Shown piece after piece: positions 7,838-15,828 of a stretch of 21,936 nt of DNA. Position 1 is the first letter of the stretch; the number at the start of each line of letters is the position of its first letter. Source of the stretch: CAYLLT01 sp964591605 (GTDB lineage Bacteria > Planctomycetota > Phycisphaerae > UBA1845 > PWPN01); the NCBI GenBank assembly GCA_964591605.1, contig CAZQEN010000090.1:1-21936 (forward strand), given 5' to 3'. The notes under the pieces were generated by a model that made no database searches, was not told the origin of the DNA, and saw nothing but the letters and a program-made list of their open reading frames with translations. The translations under genes and the position numbers were made by a program.

Positions 7838-10117
7838 ATGATGACGCCCCGAAGAGTCAGGTTCGCTGTCGTAACGACGTTTGTACCGCTCGTTGCGCTG
7901 GGGTTGGGATGCCGGACGCACTTCCCACACTCCTTCACCTGGATTGCGTCCGGGGACGTGGTCCCCTCCCATCCCAAACCGCCGGAGGGCGGCTACTACT
8001 CGAACTGGGATCCCTATGCCTGCAGCCTTGAGTTGACGCCGCTCAACGCGGTGAACCCGGTGGGGACGCAGCACGTGCTGATCGCCACCGTCCGCGACAA
8101 GAACGGCAAGCCCCTCCCCAACCGCCGCATCGAGTGGATCATCGCAGAAGGCGGCGTGGGAGACATCGTCGAGGTCGATGAGAGCGGCTTCCGGGCCAGC
8201 CGCGGCTACAAGCAGGACAACCATTTTGCGGTGTCCCACACCAACAATGAGAAGCACGTGCTCGACCGTGGGAACTGCGATCCCTCCGATGATATCGTCC
8301 TCGAGCCCGGGCAGACCTGGTGCGTGATCACCTCGCCCGTCGAGGGTGATTCGCACATCATCGCCTACGCTCCGGGCATCTATGACTGGTCGAAGCACAA
8401 GGTCTTCGCCCAGAAGCACTGGTATGACGTGGCATGGCAGTGCCCGGACCCCGCGACCAACCCGACGGGCACTTCACACCAGATGACCACGCGGGTCATG
8501 AAGCACTCCGACAAGTCCCCGCTCGAGGGCTACGTGGTCAACTACAAGATCGTGGGCGGTCCGGAAGGCCGGCTTGAGCCCGGCGGCGGCCAGAGCGCTT
8601 CCGTGCGCACCGATGCGCAGGGCATGGCCACCGTCACCCTCACGCAGGTCACCCCCGCCGAGGGCACCAACGACATCGCCATCGAGATCATCCGGCCCGA
8701 GCAGCCCGGCTGCTGCAAGCCGGCCGTCCATATCGCGGACTGCCGCACGCAGAAGGTCTGGATTGCTCCCAAGTGTGGTATCACCAAGTCCGCACCGGCC
8801 ACGGCGACGGTCAACGAGCAGTTTGCCTATAACATCGAGGTCAGTAGTCTGTCGGCCAGCCCCGCTCCGGATATGGTCCTGACCGACAACCTGCCCGACG
8901 GCATCGAGTACATCTCCAGTCAGCCCCAGGCCGACGTGAGCGGCCGCACGCTGACCTGGCGCCTCGGAACGCTGGCCGGCAACAGCAAGACCAGCGTCTC
9001 CATCCAGGTCAAGGGAACGCGGACCGGCAAGTACACCAACTGTGCCCAGGTCTCCGGCGGTCAGGGCCTGCGCTGCGAGGCGTGCGCCGATACGGTCGTC
9101 AACGCTCCGGCTCTGCAGCTTGAGAAGCAGTGCCCCGAGCGCGTGCTGATCTGCGAGGAGATTCCGTACACGATCATCGTGCGTAACACCGGCGATGCAC
9201 CGGCCCAGAACGTCGTCGTCAACGACGATCTGCCCGCCGGACTGCAGACGCAGCAGGGACGCAACTCGGTGACGGCCAAGATCGGTACGCTGGAACCGGG
9301 TCAGGCCAAGCAGGTCAAGTTCACCGCCAAGGCTTCCAAGGGCGGTGAATACACCAACCGTGCGACGGCCACCGCCGACGGCGGCCTCAGCGCCGAGGCG
9401 AGCTGCAAGACCGTCGTCGGACAGCCCGCGCTGGCCATCACCAAGAATGGCCCGGCCACCCGCTTCATCGGGCGACCGGTTCAGTACGACATCTCGGTGA
9501 AGAACGCCGGCGACATCGACGCGGTCAACACCGTGGTCACCGACACGCTGCCGCAGGGTGCGCAGTTTGTCGAAGCCACGGCCGGCGGCCAGTACGCCGA
9601 CGGCAGGGTTACCTGGAACGTTGGCACGCTCGCACCAGGTGCGTCGAAGGACATGTCGGTCACGGTGAAGTTCGCGACGGCCGGTGACGTGAAAGATGTG
9701 GTCACCGCCACGGCGACATGCACCGAGGCCAATGCCGAAGCCTCTACCAAGATCGAGGGTATCCCCGCGATCCTGCTCGAGGTGATCGACATCGAAGACC
9801 CGGTGGAGGTCGGTGGAAACACGACCTACGTGATCGTCGTCACCAACCAGGGTTCGGCCAACGACAACAACATCGTCATCACGGCCATCCTGCCCGACGA
9901 GCAGGATCTCGTGGATGCCAAGGGGCCGGTCGACAGCAAGGTGGACGGCAAGACGATCACGTTCGAGCCGTATGCCACGCTGGCGCCCAAGGCCAAGATC
10001 GAGTACCGTGTCTCGATCAAGGCCCTCAAGGCCGGCGATGTCCGATTCAAGGTCAGCCTCAAGAGCGACATGATCCAGAGGCCGGTTGAAGAAACCGAGA
10101 GCACGCATCTGTACTAA
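7838..10117 (+). CDS. OmcB-like exported protein A: Ig-like N-terminus plus four DUF11 repeats
   Basis: This 759-aa envelope or surface protein starts at 7838 with AGGAGAG 4 nt upstream. The signal peptide ends at LGLGC (Cys25), an imperfect lipobox, so it is probably a lipoprotein. Residues about 45-300 contain segments like bacterial Ig-like/Big_1 domains (RDKNGKPLPNRRIEWIIA; later SVRTDAQGMATVTLTQ). Four DUF11 repeats follow, at about 313-410, 425-520, 531-635 and 644-759, each with the VTN/VKN-GD...VV..D.LP pattern. The repeat order and the C-terminus (NTTYVIVVTNQGSAND, ending ETESTHLY) correspond, from my recollection, to chlamydial OmcB, the large cysteine-rich protein of the outer-membrane complex. 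Several cysteines occur in repeats 1-3 (for example LRCEACAD and EKQCPERVLICEE), fewer than in OmcB. A strong terminator follows directly. The paralogue lies at 11166-12638. A structural or adhesive envelope role is inferred. Confidence 0.85.
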   Translation: MMTPRRVRFAVVTTFVPLVALGLGCRTHFPHSFTWIASGDVVPSHPKPPEGGYYSNWDPYACSLELTPLNAVNPVGTQHVLIATVRDKNGKPLPNRRIEWIIAEGGVGDIVEVDESGFRASRGYKQDNHFAVSHTNNEKHVLDRGNCDPSDDIVLEPGQTWCVITSPVEGDSHIIAYAPGIYDWSKHKVFAQKHWYDVAWQCPDPATNPTGTSHQMTTRVMKHSDKSPLEGYVVNYKIVGGPEGRLEPGGGQSASVRTDAQGMATVTLTQVTPAEGTNDIAIEIIRPEQPGCCKPAVHIADCRTQKVWIAPKCGITKSAPATATVNEQFAYNIEVSSLSASPAPDMVLTDNLPDGIEYISSQPQADVSGRTLTWRLGTLAGNSKTSVSIQVKGTRTGKYTNCAQVSGGQGLRCEACADTVVNAPALQLEKQCPERVLICEEIPYTIIVRNTGDAPAQNVVVNDDLPAGLQTQQGRNSVTAKIGTLEPGQAKQVKFTAKASKGGEYTNRATATADGGLSAEASCKTVVGQPALAITKNGPATRFIGRPVQYDISVKNAGDIDAVNTVVTDTLPQGAQFVEATAGGQYADGRVTWNVGTLAPGASKDMSVTVKFATAGDVKDVVTATATCTEANAEASTKIEGIPAILLEVIDIEDPVEVGGNTTYVIVVTNQGSANDNNIVITAILPDEQDLVDAKGPVDSKVDGKTITFEPYATLAPKAKIEYRVSIKALKAGDVRFKVSLKSDMIQRPVEETESTHLY

Positions 10118-10146
10118 GCGTGATCTGACCTGAGTTCCAATGGCAC

Positions 10147-10179
10147 GGGGTGCCGGGCATCTGCCCGGCACCCCGTTTT
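10147..10179 (+). terminator. Rho-independent terminator after OmcB-like gene A
   Basis: GGGGTGCCGGGC (10147-10158) pairs perfectly with GCCCGGCACCCC (10163-10174) across an ATCT loop, followed by GTTTTC. It lies 29 nt after the stop codon. It also argues against an upstream start for the next gene, because that frame would be translated through this stem. Confidence 0.88.
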
Positions 10180-10193
10180 CTGCGGAAAGAAGC

Positions 10194-11060
10194 ATGTTCC
10201 GCTCGTGGGGTCAACTGAGCGCCTGTGTGCTCGCGGCTGCGGTGGCAGGAGGATGCTCCGCGGGGCCCCGGGTCGAGCTCATCAGTTGGATGCCCAAGCG
10301 GGTGGACAAGGCGGGGCGCCTGGAAGCCATCGAATTTCCCGCCGTCTTTCAAGCCACCGGTCTCGAGGGCCAGCAGCTCATCTACCAGGTGCAGGTGCTG
10401 GACAACCGCTCGCGCCCCCTTCGGTCGCGAACAGGCTCTCACGAGACCAAATCCGGAGGGCTGGGAGCTTCCAGAACGCTCCTGGTCTTTCAGCCGCGGC
10501 AGCGATCCGATATCGTCGCGACGATTCCCGCCGCCGCGTTCAGTGTCTCGCAGGAGCGGTTTCCGCTCCGGGCACGCATCGAAGTGTCTCGTGTGACCGG
10601 CGAGCGACTCGCCAGTCGACTCGTGGTCCTGCCTGTATCCCGGGCTGAGGAATTGATGCCTCCGCCCGCAACCCAGCCGGCGCCGGCGCGCCTATACTGG
10701 TTTGTCCGATCGCCGACGTCAGTCAGTTTCCCGGTGCTTCAGGGTCCGTTTGCCAGCCGCGAAGAGGCGCTGGCCGCGGCGCCCGGTGCGGTTGAGGCAC
10801 CCCTGGGCGTCCGGGCTGACGAGAAGCTGTGGTTTATACCCATTCGGAATCCCGCGAACCCGACCAGCGTCGTCTGGTCCGGCCCCTTTGCCTCTGAGCA
10901 GGAAGCCGGACAGGCGATCGCCGTGCTGACCGGCTGTCTCTTGCACGGCAGTGGTATGGAAGCGGGAAAGCCCACCCCGTGGCCCGTCGAGGCCGGTCTG
11001 GCGCAACGAACCGACCTGGGCGACGTGGGGGCCTTATGTGCGCAGTCTAAACCTGAGTAA
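10194..11060 (+). CDS. Putative lipoprotein of unknown function between the OmcB-like genes
   Basis: This 288-aa product has a signal peptide ending AVAGGC, a good lipobox with Cys21 as the lipidated residue. The start at 10194 is preferred over in-frame codons near 10140 because it gives a clean signal peptide, has GGAAAG a few bases upstream, and avoids the terminator hairpin. The middle (about 60-150) looks beta-rich (LIYQVQVLDNRSRPL, RFPLRARIEVSRVTGERL). The C-terminal part holds two similar short segments, VLQGPFASREEALAAAPG and VWSGPFASEQEAGQAIAVL, each with a GPFAS-x-x-EA core. These resemble the aromatic/GPF-type halves of SPOR-like domains, but I do not claim that family. Its place between two OmcB-like paralogues suggests an envelope role alongside them. 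It may share a transcript with the gene at 11166. Confidence 0.75.
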   Translation: MFRSWGQLSACVLAAAVAGGCSAGPRVELISWMPKRVDKAGRLEAIEFPAVFQATGLEGQQLIYQVQVLDNRSRPLRSRTGSHETKSGGLGASRTLLVFQPRQRSDIVATIPAAAFSVSQERFPLRARIEVSRVTGERLASRLVVLPVSRAEELMPPPATQPAPARLYWFVRSPTSVSFPVLQGPFASREEALAAAPGAVEAPLGVRADEKLWFIPIRNPANPTSVVWSGPFASEQEAGQAIAVLTGCLLHGSGMEAGKPTPWPVEAGLAQRTDLGDVGALCAQSKPE

Positions 11061-11150
11061 GTATCAGCCGGGATCCTTCCGGGAGCGATCAGCGTGATCT
11101 GAACTCGTTTGTCCTGGCGCTTTTACCCTCAAAATGAGTTGAGGAGCAGA

Positions 11151-11158
11151 AAGGAGAG
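11151..11158 (+). promoter_or_regulatory. Strong ribosome binding site fixing the start of OmcB-like gene B
   Basis: AAGGAGAG is spaced 7 nt from the ATG at 11166. It settles that start against the in-frame TTG at 11109, which would add 19 residues and bury the signal peptide. Confidence 0.8.
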
Positions 11159-11165
11159 TGTCAAT

Positions 11166-12638
11166 ATGTCCTGGCGAACAATGAGGAGGGCAGCCTGGCT
11201 GCCCGCACTGGTTCTTGTGGGAGCAACGCTCCCCTCGGCCAACGGCCAGAGCACGGTAAGGACCGAGGTCGCCTGGCCCACCGGTGAACGCAGCAGCAGC
11301 GTGATTCTGATTGAACGGGTGGCCCCCGCTGAAGTCCGCGCCGGCCAGCCGCTTGATTACGAGATCCGCCTCACCAACCTGACCAGGGCCAACCTCAGTG
11401 ACCTCGTCCTGACGGAGCAGTTGCCGACGGGCTACGAAGTCAAGTCCATCGACCCCAAGCCCGCCGAGACCACCGACGGCGTCGCCCGCTGGACCATCGG
11501 ACAACTCAACGGCGGCGAAACCAAGGCGATTCGAGTCAGCGGCACGGCGGGGGCCGTGGGCGACATCGCCCCCTGCAACACCATCACCTTCAAGGCGTCT
11601 GCCTGTCAGAAGACCACGGTCGTACAGCCGGCGCTCAAGCTGGTGAAGACCGCTCCGGCCGAAGTGATCGTCTGCGACCCGATCCCCATCAAGCTGGTCG
11701 TCACGAACACCGGCACGGGCTCCGCCACGGACGTGACCATCGAGGACACGCTGCCTGAAGGCTGGACCACCTCCGATGGCAAGAACGGCTTCATCGCCAG
11801 GGTGGGAACGCTCAAGGCCGGTGAATCACGCGAGGCAACGGTGGAAGTCCGCTCGTCCAAAACGGGCAACTTCACGAACGAGGCCGTGGCCAAGGAAGCC
11901 GGCGGTCTGACCGCCCGAGCCAGCGCCCAGACCGTGGTCCGCAAGCCGGTGATCGAGGTGACCAAGACCGGAACCGAGATGGCCTACGTCGGCCGGCCGG
12001 TCACCTACGAGATCACCGTCACCAACAAGGGCGACGCCCCCGCGAAGAATACTGTCCTCACCGATACGATGGACGCGGGCGTCACGTTCGTCGAGGCCAC
12101 CGACGGAGGCCGGGCTGAGGGCAACAAGGTCACCTGGAACCTCGGCACCCTGGAGCCCAATCAGTCCAAGGCCGTCAAGGTCACCTCGCGGACCGACGCC
12201 ATCAAGACCATCCGCAACACCGCCGTGGCCACGGCCGTGTGCGCCGAGGGTCAGGCATCCGCCTCCACGGTCGTCAAGGGCATCCCGGCGATCCTCCTTG
12301 AGGTGGAAGACACCGATGACCCGGTCGAGGTCGGCACCAACACCACCTACGTGATCGTGGTGACCAACCAGGGCTCGGCCAACGACACCAATGTGCGAAT
12401 CAAGTGCGAAGTTCCCGACGCGGAGGAGTACGTCTCCGCCGAGGGTCCGACCCGCCACACTACCGAGGGCAAAACCGTCGTCTTCGAGCCGGTGCCCACT
12501 CTGGAGCCGAAGGCCAAGGTTACCTTCAAGGTGGTCGTCAAGGGTGTGCGGCCCGAGGATGTGCGCTTCGCCGTCGAGCTGACCAGCGACATGCTGACAC
12601 GGCCGGTCAACGAGACGGAAAGCACGCACGTGTATTGA
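11166..12638 (+). CDS. OmcB-like exported protein B: four DUF11 repeats
   Basis: This 490-aa exported protein has a classical signal peptide (basic MRR, hydrophobic LPALVLVGA, likely cleavage around PSANGQ) and no lipobox, unlike paralogue A. It is made almost wholly of four DUF11 repeats, at about 45-145, 156-250, 262-360 and 375-490. It lacks the Ig-like N-terminal part of protein A. Repeats 2-4 align in order with repeats 2-4 of protein A, and the last is nearly the same (GIPAILLEV, DDPVEVG, VIVVTNQGSAND, ending ETESTHVY). This includes high nucleotide identity around 9765-9860 and 12280-12380, showing gene duplication. The order and terminus again resemble chlamydial OmcB, but only a few cysteines remain (for example in APCNTITFKASACQK). 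A terminator follows. A periplasmic or outer-surface structural role is likely. Confidence 0.87.
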   Translation: MSWRTMRRAAWLPALVLVGATLPSANGQSTVRTEVAWPTGERSSSVILIERVAPAEVRAGQPLDYEIRLTNLTRANLSDLVLTEQLPTGYEVKSIDPKPAETTDGVARWTIGQLNGGETKAIRVSGTAGAVGDIAPCNTITFKASACQKTTVVQPALKLVKTAPAEVIVCDPIPIKLVVTNTGTGSATDVTIEDTLPEGWTTSDGKNGFIARVGTLKAGESREATVEVRSSKTGNFTNEAVAKEAGGLTARASAQTVVRKPVIEVTKTGTEMAYVGRPVTYEITVTNKGDAPAKNTVLTDTMDAGVTFVEATDGGRAEGNKVTWNLGTLEPNQSKAVKVTSRTDAIKTIRNTAVATAVCAEGQASASTVVKGIPAILLEVEDTDDPVEVGTNTTYVIVVTNQGSANDTNVRIKCEVPDAEEYVSAEGPTRHTTEGKTVVFEPVPTLEPKAKVTFKVVVKGVRPEDVRFAVELTSDMLTRPVNETESTHVY

Positions 12639-12675
12639 TGGATCCGCGGCGCGTCTGACCCGTGGATCAACGATC

Positions 12676-12727
12676 AGAGGGGCGGCGCGGCAGCAGATTC
12701 GCTGTCTGCCGGGTCGCCCCTCTTTCT
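12676..12727 (+). terminator. Terminator after OmcB-like gene B, between convergent genes
   Basis: AGAGGGGCG (12676-12684) pairs with CGCCCCTCT (12715-12723), with an inner stem CGGCAG (12688-12693) with CTGCCG (12706-12711), followed by TTCTT. The T-tract is on the plus-strand side, so it mainly ends gene B. The minus-strand direction lacks a U-run. Confidence 0.72.
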
Positions 12728-12743
12728 TGCGCACCGGGAGCGG

Positions 12744-13538
12744 TCACTGCGTCCGGGCCACCGGCACGGCGCCGTAGGGAGTCTGGATCGCCCCCGCCAG
12801 TGACACCGACGGCTGCCCCAGGCCCGATCCCGAAACCAGCTTCGTTAGAGCGCTGCGTGCGGTGATCTGCCCCGCCAGGCTGAGTTTGCCCGTCGCCCCG
12901 GCGGCAATGCTCTCGATCGTGGACGCCGACACGCTGCCCACCGGGACATCGCCCAGCCGCAGCACATAACCGAGCTGCTCCATGCCCAGGGGAAAAACGT
13001 TCGGGTTCTTCAAGGAGGCGTCGACCATCACCTTCGCGCTCGAGAGCGAGAGTTCCGCCACGTCCACCTTGTCGATCGACACCGCGGGCAGCCTCAGAAC
13101 CGGCACCGTGCCCGTGTGAGAGAGCGGCAGCTCGACGTTCTCGCCCAGCGCCGACAGCATGAACGTCCCGCGCAGCCGGTATTTGACTTCGGCCGCGTCT
13201 TTCAGGGCGCTGAAGGTCCGCCACAACTCGGTGTAACCGAATCGCGCCGGCAGCGTCACCGTCCCTCCATGCAGGGCGGGCAGATCGACCTCGACCGGAG
13301 CGTGCGATCGGATGAATTCCGTTTCCTCCACGTCAACGGCGTAGTCGAACTTCGGCGTACGCAGCGCAACGGGGTACGGATTGCTGACATCCACGTCGAA
13401 ATCCAGGCTCACGCCCTGCAGATCGATGGCCGTGATGCGCGGGCGCACCTGCCGGATCTCGGGGCGCTTCATGGAGGAACACCCCGCGGCCACCAGCACA
13501 ACCGAGGCCATCGCCAGACGCTGCGTCATTCCGGACAT
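12744..13538 (-). CDS. LEA14/WHy-domain lipoprotein
   Basis: This 264-aa lipoprotein has a signal peptide ending VLVAAGC with Cys20 in a good lipobox. The mature part contains two consecutive LEA type 2 (LEA14/WHy) domains, at about 28-145 and 150-264. Each has the typical pattern of a hydrophobic strand, then an N-P pair (VDVSNPYPVALR; VDASLKNPNVFPL), then strands with small hydrophobic residues. In bacteria such proteins are usually small envelope lipoproteins linked to desiccation or stress tolerance; no enzymatic role is known. The start at 13538 has AGGAGA about 5 nt upstream, and the longer frame to 13613 adds a head without signal character. The BamE-like gene lies 90 bp upstream on the same strand, so the two may be co-transcribed. 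It converges on OmcB-like gene B. Confidence 0.85.
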   Translation of the reverse strand: MSGMTQRLAMASVVLVAAGCSSMKRPEIRQVRPRITAIDLQGVSLDFDVDVSNPYPVALRTPKFDYAVDVEETEFIRSHAPVEVDLPALHGGTVTLPARFGYTELWRTFSALKDAAEVKYRLRGTFMLSALGENVELPLSHTGTVPVLRLPAVSIDKVDVAELSLSSAKVMVDASLKNPNVFPLGMEQLGYVLRLGDVPVGSVSASTIESIAAGATGKLSLAGQITARSALTKLVSGSGLGQPSVSLAGAIQTPYGAVPVARTQ

Positions 13539-13628
13539 GTGATTCTCCTGCAGGATGTGGAACAGCGTACCAGGCAGTCGGCCTCCAGCCGGCTGTCCGA
13601 CGGTGAGGTACACGCCGAACGCGGCGGA

Positions 13629-13916
13629 CTACAGCCCCTTCTCGGCCTTCAGAACAACCTTGTCGTTCGCGAAGGTGATGGTGATGGACTTGTTCTCGTC
13701 TCCCCACGTCACAACCCTGGCCGAGCCGCCCAGATCGCCGATCGCACCGCCCAGCCCCGCCTTTTCGGTCCCTTTCCCCAGGATCCCTTCCACCTCGCTC
13801 AGCGTCATCCCCGTCTGCACCTTGTCATAGCTCTCTTTGCTCACCTTGCTGCACGCCGCAGGCCCCACCAGCAGGGCAACGAGCACGAAAAGGGCCGTCC
13901 ACCTCCGGAATCGCAT
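13629..13916 (-). CDS. Small BamE/DUF3862-like lipoprotein
   Basis: This 95-aa lipoprotein has a signal peptide ending VGPAAC, with Cys22 probably lipidated. The mature domain reads SYDKVQTGMTLSEVEGILGKG and continues through VVTWGDENKSITITFANDKV. This is the helix-helix-three-strand plan of the BamE/SmpA-like fold, best matched to DUF3862-type small lipoproteins. BamE itself stabilises the outer-membrane protein insertion machine, but this short stand-alone form need not share that role. The ATG at 13916 has AAGG about 6 nt upstream; a TTG two codons earlier is less likely. It is probably the first gene of a two-gene unit with the LEA14-like lipoprotein. No convincing promoter was found upstream. 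Confidence 0.8.
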   Translation of the reverse strand: MRFRRWTALFVLVALLVGPAACSKVSKESYDKVQTGMTLSEVEGILGKGTEKAGLGGAIGDLGGSARVVTWGDENKSITITFANDKVVLKAEKGL

Positions 13917-14505
13917 GATCAACCTTCTTTCTTTGAGCGACCCGCTCGGTCGCGATCCACCGGCCGGGCATTCACGTCCCGGTAACCCATTCCAAAGCCG
14001 GCACGCATCACGGCATCACGGTCAGAACATGCAACACTGGCGGATTCAGAGTCTACAGACGACAGGAGGGTGATTCAACAATCCCGCGCGGTGGAGACCC
14101 GAATGGCTTGGGATGCGCACATCCAGCAGGTTCCTCCCTCATGTACGCACCCGCCGACACGCCGACCACCGATTCAGTGCACTCAACACCAATGCAGCGG
14201 AAGCGCGGTCGTGATGTCGGCGGACTCTCGCAGGGGAATTCTGATCACTGCCATCCAGACGGGACAGACTGCGGAGTCAACATCTGGCAGGGGCGCGGCC
14301 GGTCAGAGTGGTCCACGAGTTGAAGCAAGCGTGCCCCGCTCAGACCGCACGCACGGGTGAGGCGCCGCCGGTTGTGCCCAGACCCGCCACAATCCGCCGA
14401 GATCCCGGAGAATCGGCCGCCGGGACGGGAGTTGGGCGCCGTGTCCACCGGAATCGTGCCCACTGGCTTCGCTCAAACGTGCGAAGGGCGCGTCGAGGGC
14501 GAGCG
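13917..14505. other. Non-coding stretch of about 590 bp
   Basis: Frames of 70-145 codons are open on both strands, but they lack ribosome sites and domain character. A tandem octamer CATCACGG occurs twice at 14006-14021. No terminator with a clear U-run was found for the PEP-CTERM gene ending at 14506. Nothing else is recognised. Confidence 0.5.
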
Positions 14506-15693
14506 TCACCGATTCGCGCGCCTGCGCACTGGGCGGGCGGAGGCAATGCTGCCGATGATCGCCATTCCAACCAGCGCGATCGACGTGGGCTCGGGAACCA
14601 CCGAGTAGATGACGCTGTCAATGTTGATCACGAGATCACTGGTGTGGGAAAGCAGATTAATGCCATTCGTGTCGACGAAGCTCCTGTTGATGATCCCGGC
14701 CAGCGGGAACACCAGATCGTGATAAGCACCGTCGACCGGGAGTGAACCGTTGGCCGATTGATAGCTGAACCCGGTACCGGTCTGCATGTAGAACTGGACG
14801 CCGACCGATGCGTCCGCACCAGTCGCAGACATGCGGATGGTGACGAAGTCATAGTTCGACAGATCGACCGGTCTGGCACTGAAAGAGCCGCCGTTGTTCT
14901 GCGTGCCGTTGCCCCACGTAATCGCCGCGCCGGTGCCTCCGCCCAGGTCCGTAAACTGCAGGGCGTTGCCGACAACCGACATGCCGCTGTTATTCTGTCC
15001 TCCATTGCCGCCGGCGATGCTGCCACAGTCGAAATTGCAGATCACCCCGTCGAAATCTGCGGCGCCGCCATCATGATCCGCGATCACCCGCGAGGTCAAC
15101 GGCGTGCCCTCGCTGCTCACGTCGTCCAGCGTCCAGGTCACGTTCCCCAGCGCTGAATGATCGCGGACGTTGATGCCGATGGTGCGCATGTACGTGCGCT
15201 GGTCATACGTCAGCCCCGTCAGGGGAACGGTGTACGTATTCACGCCCGGGGCCACGGAAACGTCCGGCCCCAGAGCAATGTAATTGCTTCCCGGCGTGGC
15301 CTGGGTGAAGAACTGCACGTTGATCGGTGCACTTCCGCTATGCCCCAGATTGAACCGGAGTGAACTCAGGCCCGTGAGATCAAGGCCGCCCGCCGAGCCG
15401 CTGGGGAACAGCCCGGAGGCATCGCGGATGGTATTGAATGCGTCGGAGAATGCCTGGCTTCCACCCGCGACCGAGCTCGTCTCGGTGATCTGCAGCGCTC
15501 CGCCGGAGTTTGACAGAGTCGCGCTCGTGCTGGCGGCGCCGAAGTTTTTGAACCAGTCCTGCACACCCGATGGCCAGGTATACAGAACCCCCGGCGTCTG
15601 AGCTTCGGCGGAATGAAGCGATAAACTGACGATCCCCGCCAGTGCGAATAAACGGGTGAACGAAACGCGCGGCCTGAACGCACCGTAGGACAT
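14506..15693 (-). CDS. PEP-CTERM-anchored exported protein with two related beta-rich domains
   Basis: This 395-aa exported protein has a signal peptide that runs to about LHSAEA-QT (residue 32). It ends with a PEP-CTERM sorting tag: VPEP, a hydrophobic segment (TSIALVGMAIIGSIASA) and a basic tail (RPVRRRANR). Proteins with this tag are processed by an exosortase and often associate with exopolysaccharide. Between the tags lie two domains, about 35-195 and 205-365. They share a pattern of 'L-S' then strand, V-QF-TQ/MQ, a V-PL-G strand, IGINV/NGINL and a final TW-LDDV/IN-IDSV strand, resembling carbohydrate-binding jelly-roll modules. The domains look duplicated. AAGGAGGGG lies about 6 nt before the ATG, and a promoter is at 15736-15765. 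The gene is divergent from the ECF sigma factor. No exosortase gene is in the window. Confidence 0.88.
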   Translation of the reverse strand: MSYGAFRPRVSFTRLFALAGIVSLSLHSAEAQTPGVLYTWPSGVQDWFKNFGAASTSATLSNSGGALQITETSSVAGGSQAFSDAFNTIRDASGLFPSGSAGGLDLTGLSSLRFNLGHSGSAPINVQFFTQATPGSNYIALGPDVSVAPGVNTYTVPLTGLTYDQRTYMRTIGINVRDHSALGNVTWTLDDVSSEGTPLTSRVIADHDGGAADFDGVICNFDCGSIAGGNGGQNNSGMSVVGNALQFTDLGGGTGAAITWGNGTQNNGGSFSARPVDLSNYDFVTIRMSATGADASVGVQFYMQTGTGFSYQSANGSLPVDGAYHDLVFPLAGIINRSFVDTNGINLLSHTSDLVINIDSVIYSVVPEPTSIALVGMAIIGSIASARPVRRRANR

Positions 15694-15735
15694 GTTCGCC
15701 CCTCCTTCTTGTTCGCCTTGGCCCGATCAGTGGCG

Positions 15736-15765
15736 AGGATACCGCCCCGTCCGAACGAAAGTCAA
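15736..15765 (-). promoter_or_regulatory. Promoter of the PEP-CTERM gene
   Basis: On the minus strand, TTGACT (15760-15765, five of six) and TATCCT (15736-15741, four of six) are separated by 18 bp. The predicted start near 15729 gives a leader of about 36 nt containing the strong AAGGAGGGG site. Confidence 0.55.
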
Positions 15766-15828
15766 GTAAAAACTGCAATCCCGCTGATCGCCAGGTCGCC
15801 TCCCGGCGCAAAGACGGGCCGCTCCGGC

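Noticed and set aside
7508..8419. A 303-codon minus-strand frame covering the leader and the start of OmcB-like gene A
   Set aside because: There is no ribosome site or domain, most of it is antisense to a well-supported exported protein, and the remainder lies in a probable leader.
10140..10193. Upstream start for the lipoprotein gene
   Set aside because: The added 18 codons are the terminator hairpin of the previous gene. The signal peptide and ribosome site fit the ATG at 10194.
8474..10195. A 573-codon open frame on the minus strand
   Set aside because: It is an antisense shadow of the DUF11-repeat gene with Arg/Asp/Gly-rich composition, and it reads through the terminator stem.
14006..14021. 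Tandem CATCACGG octamer as a repeat array or binding site
   Set aside because: There are only two copies, it is not linked to a promoter, and it is plausible by chance.
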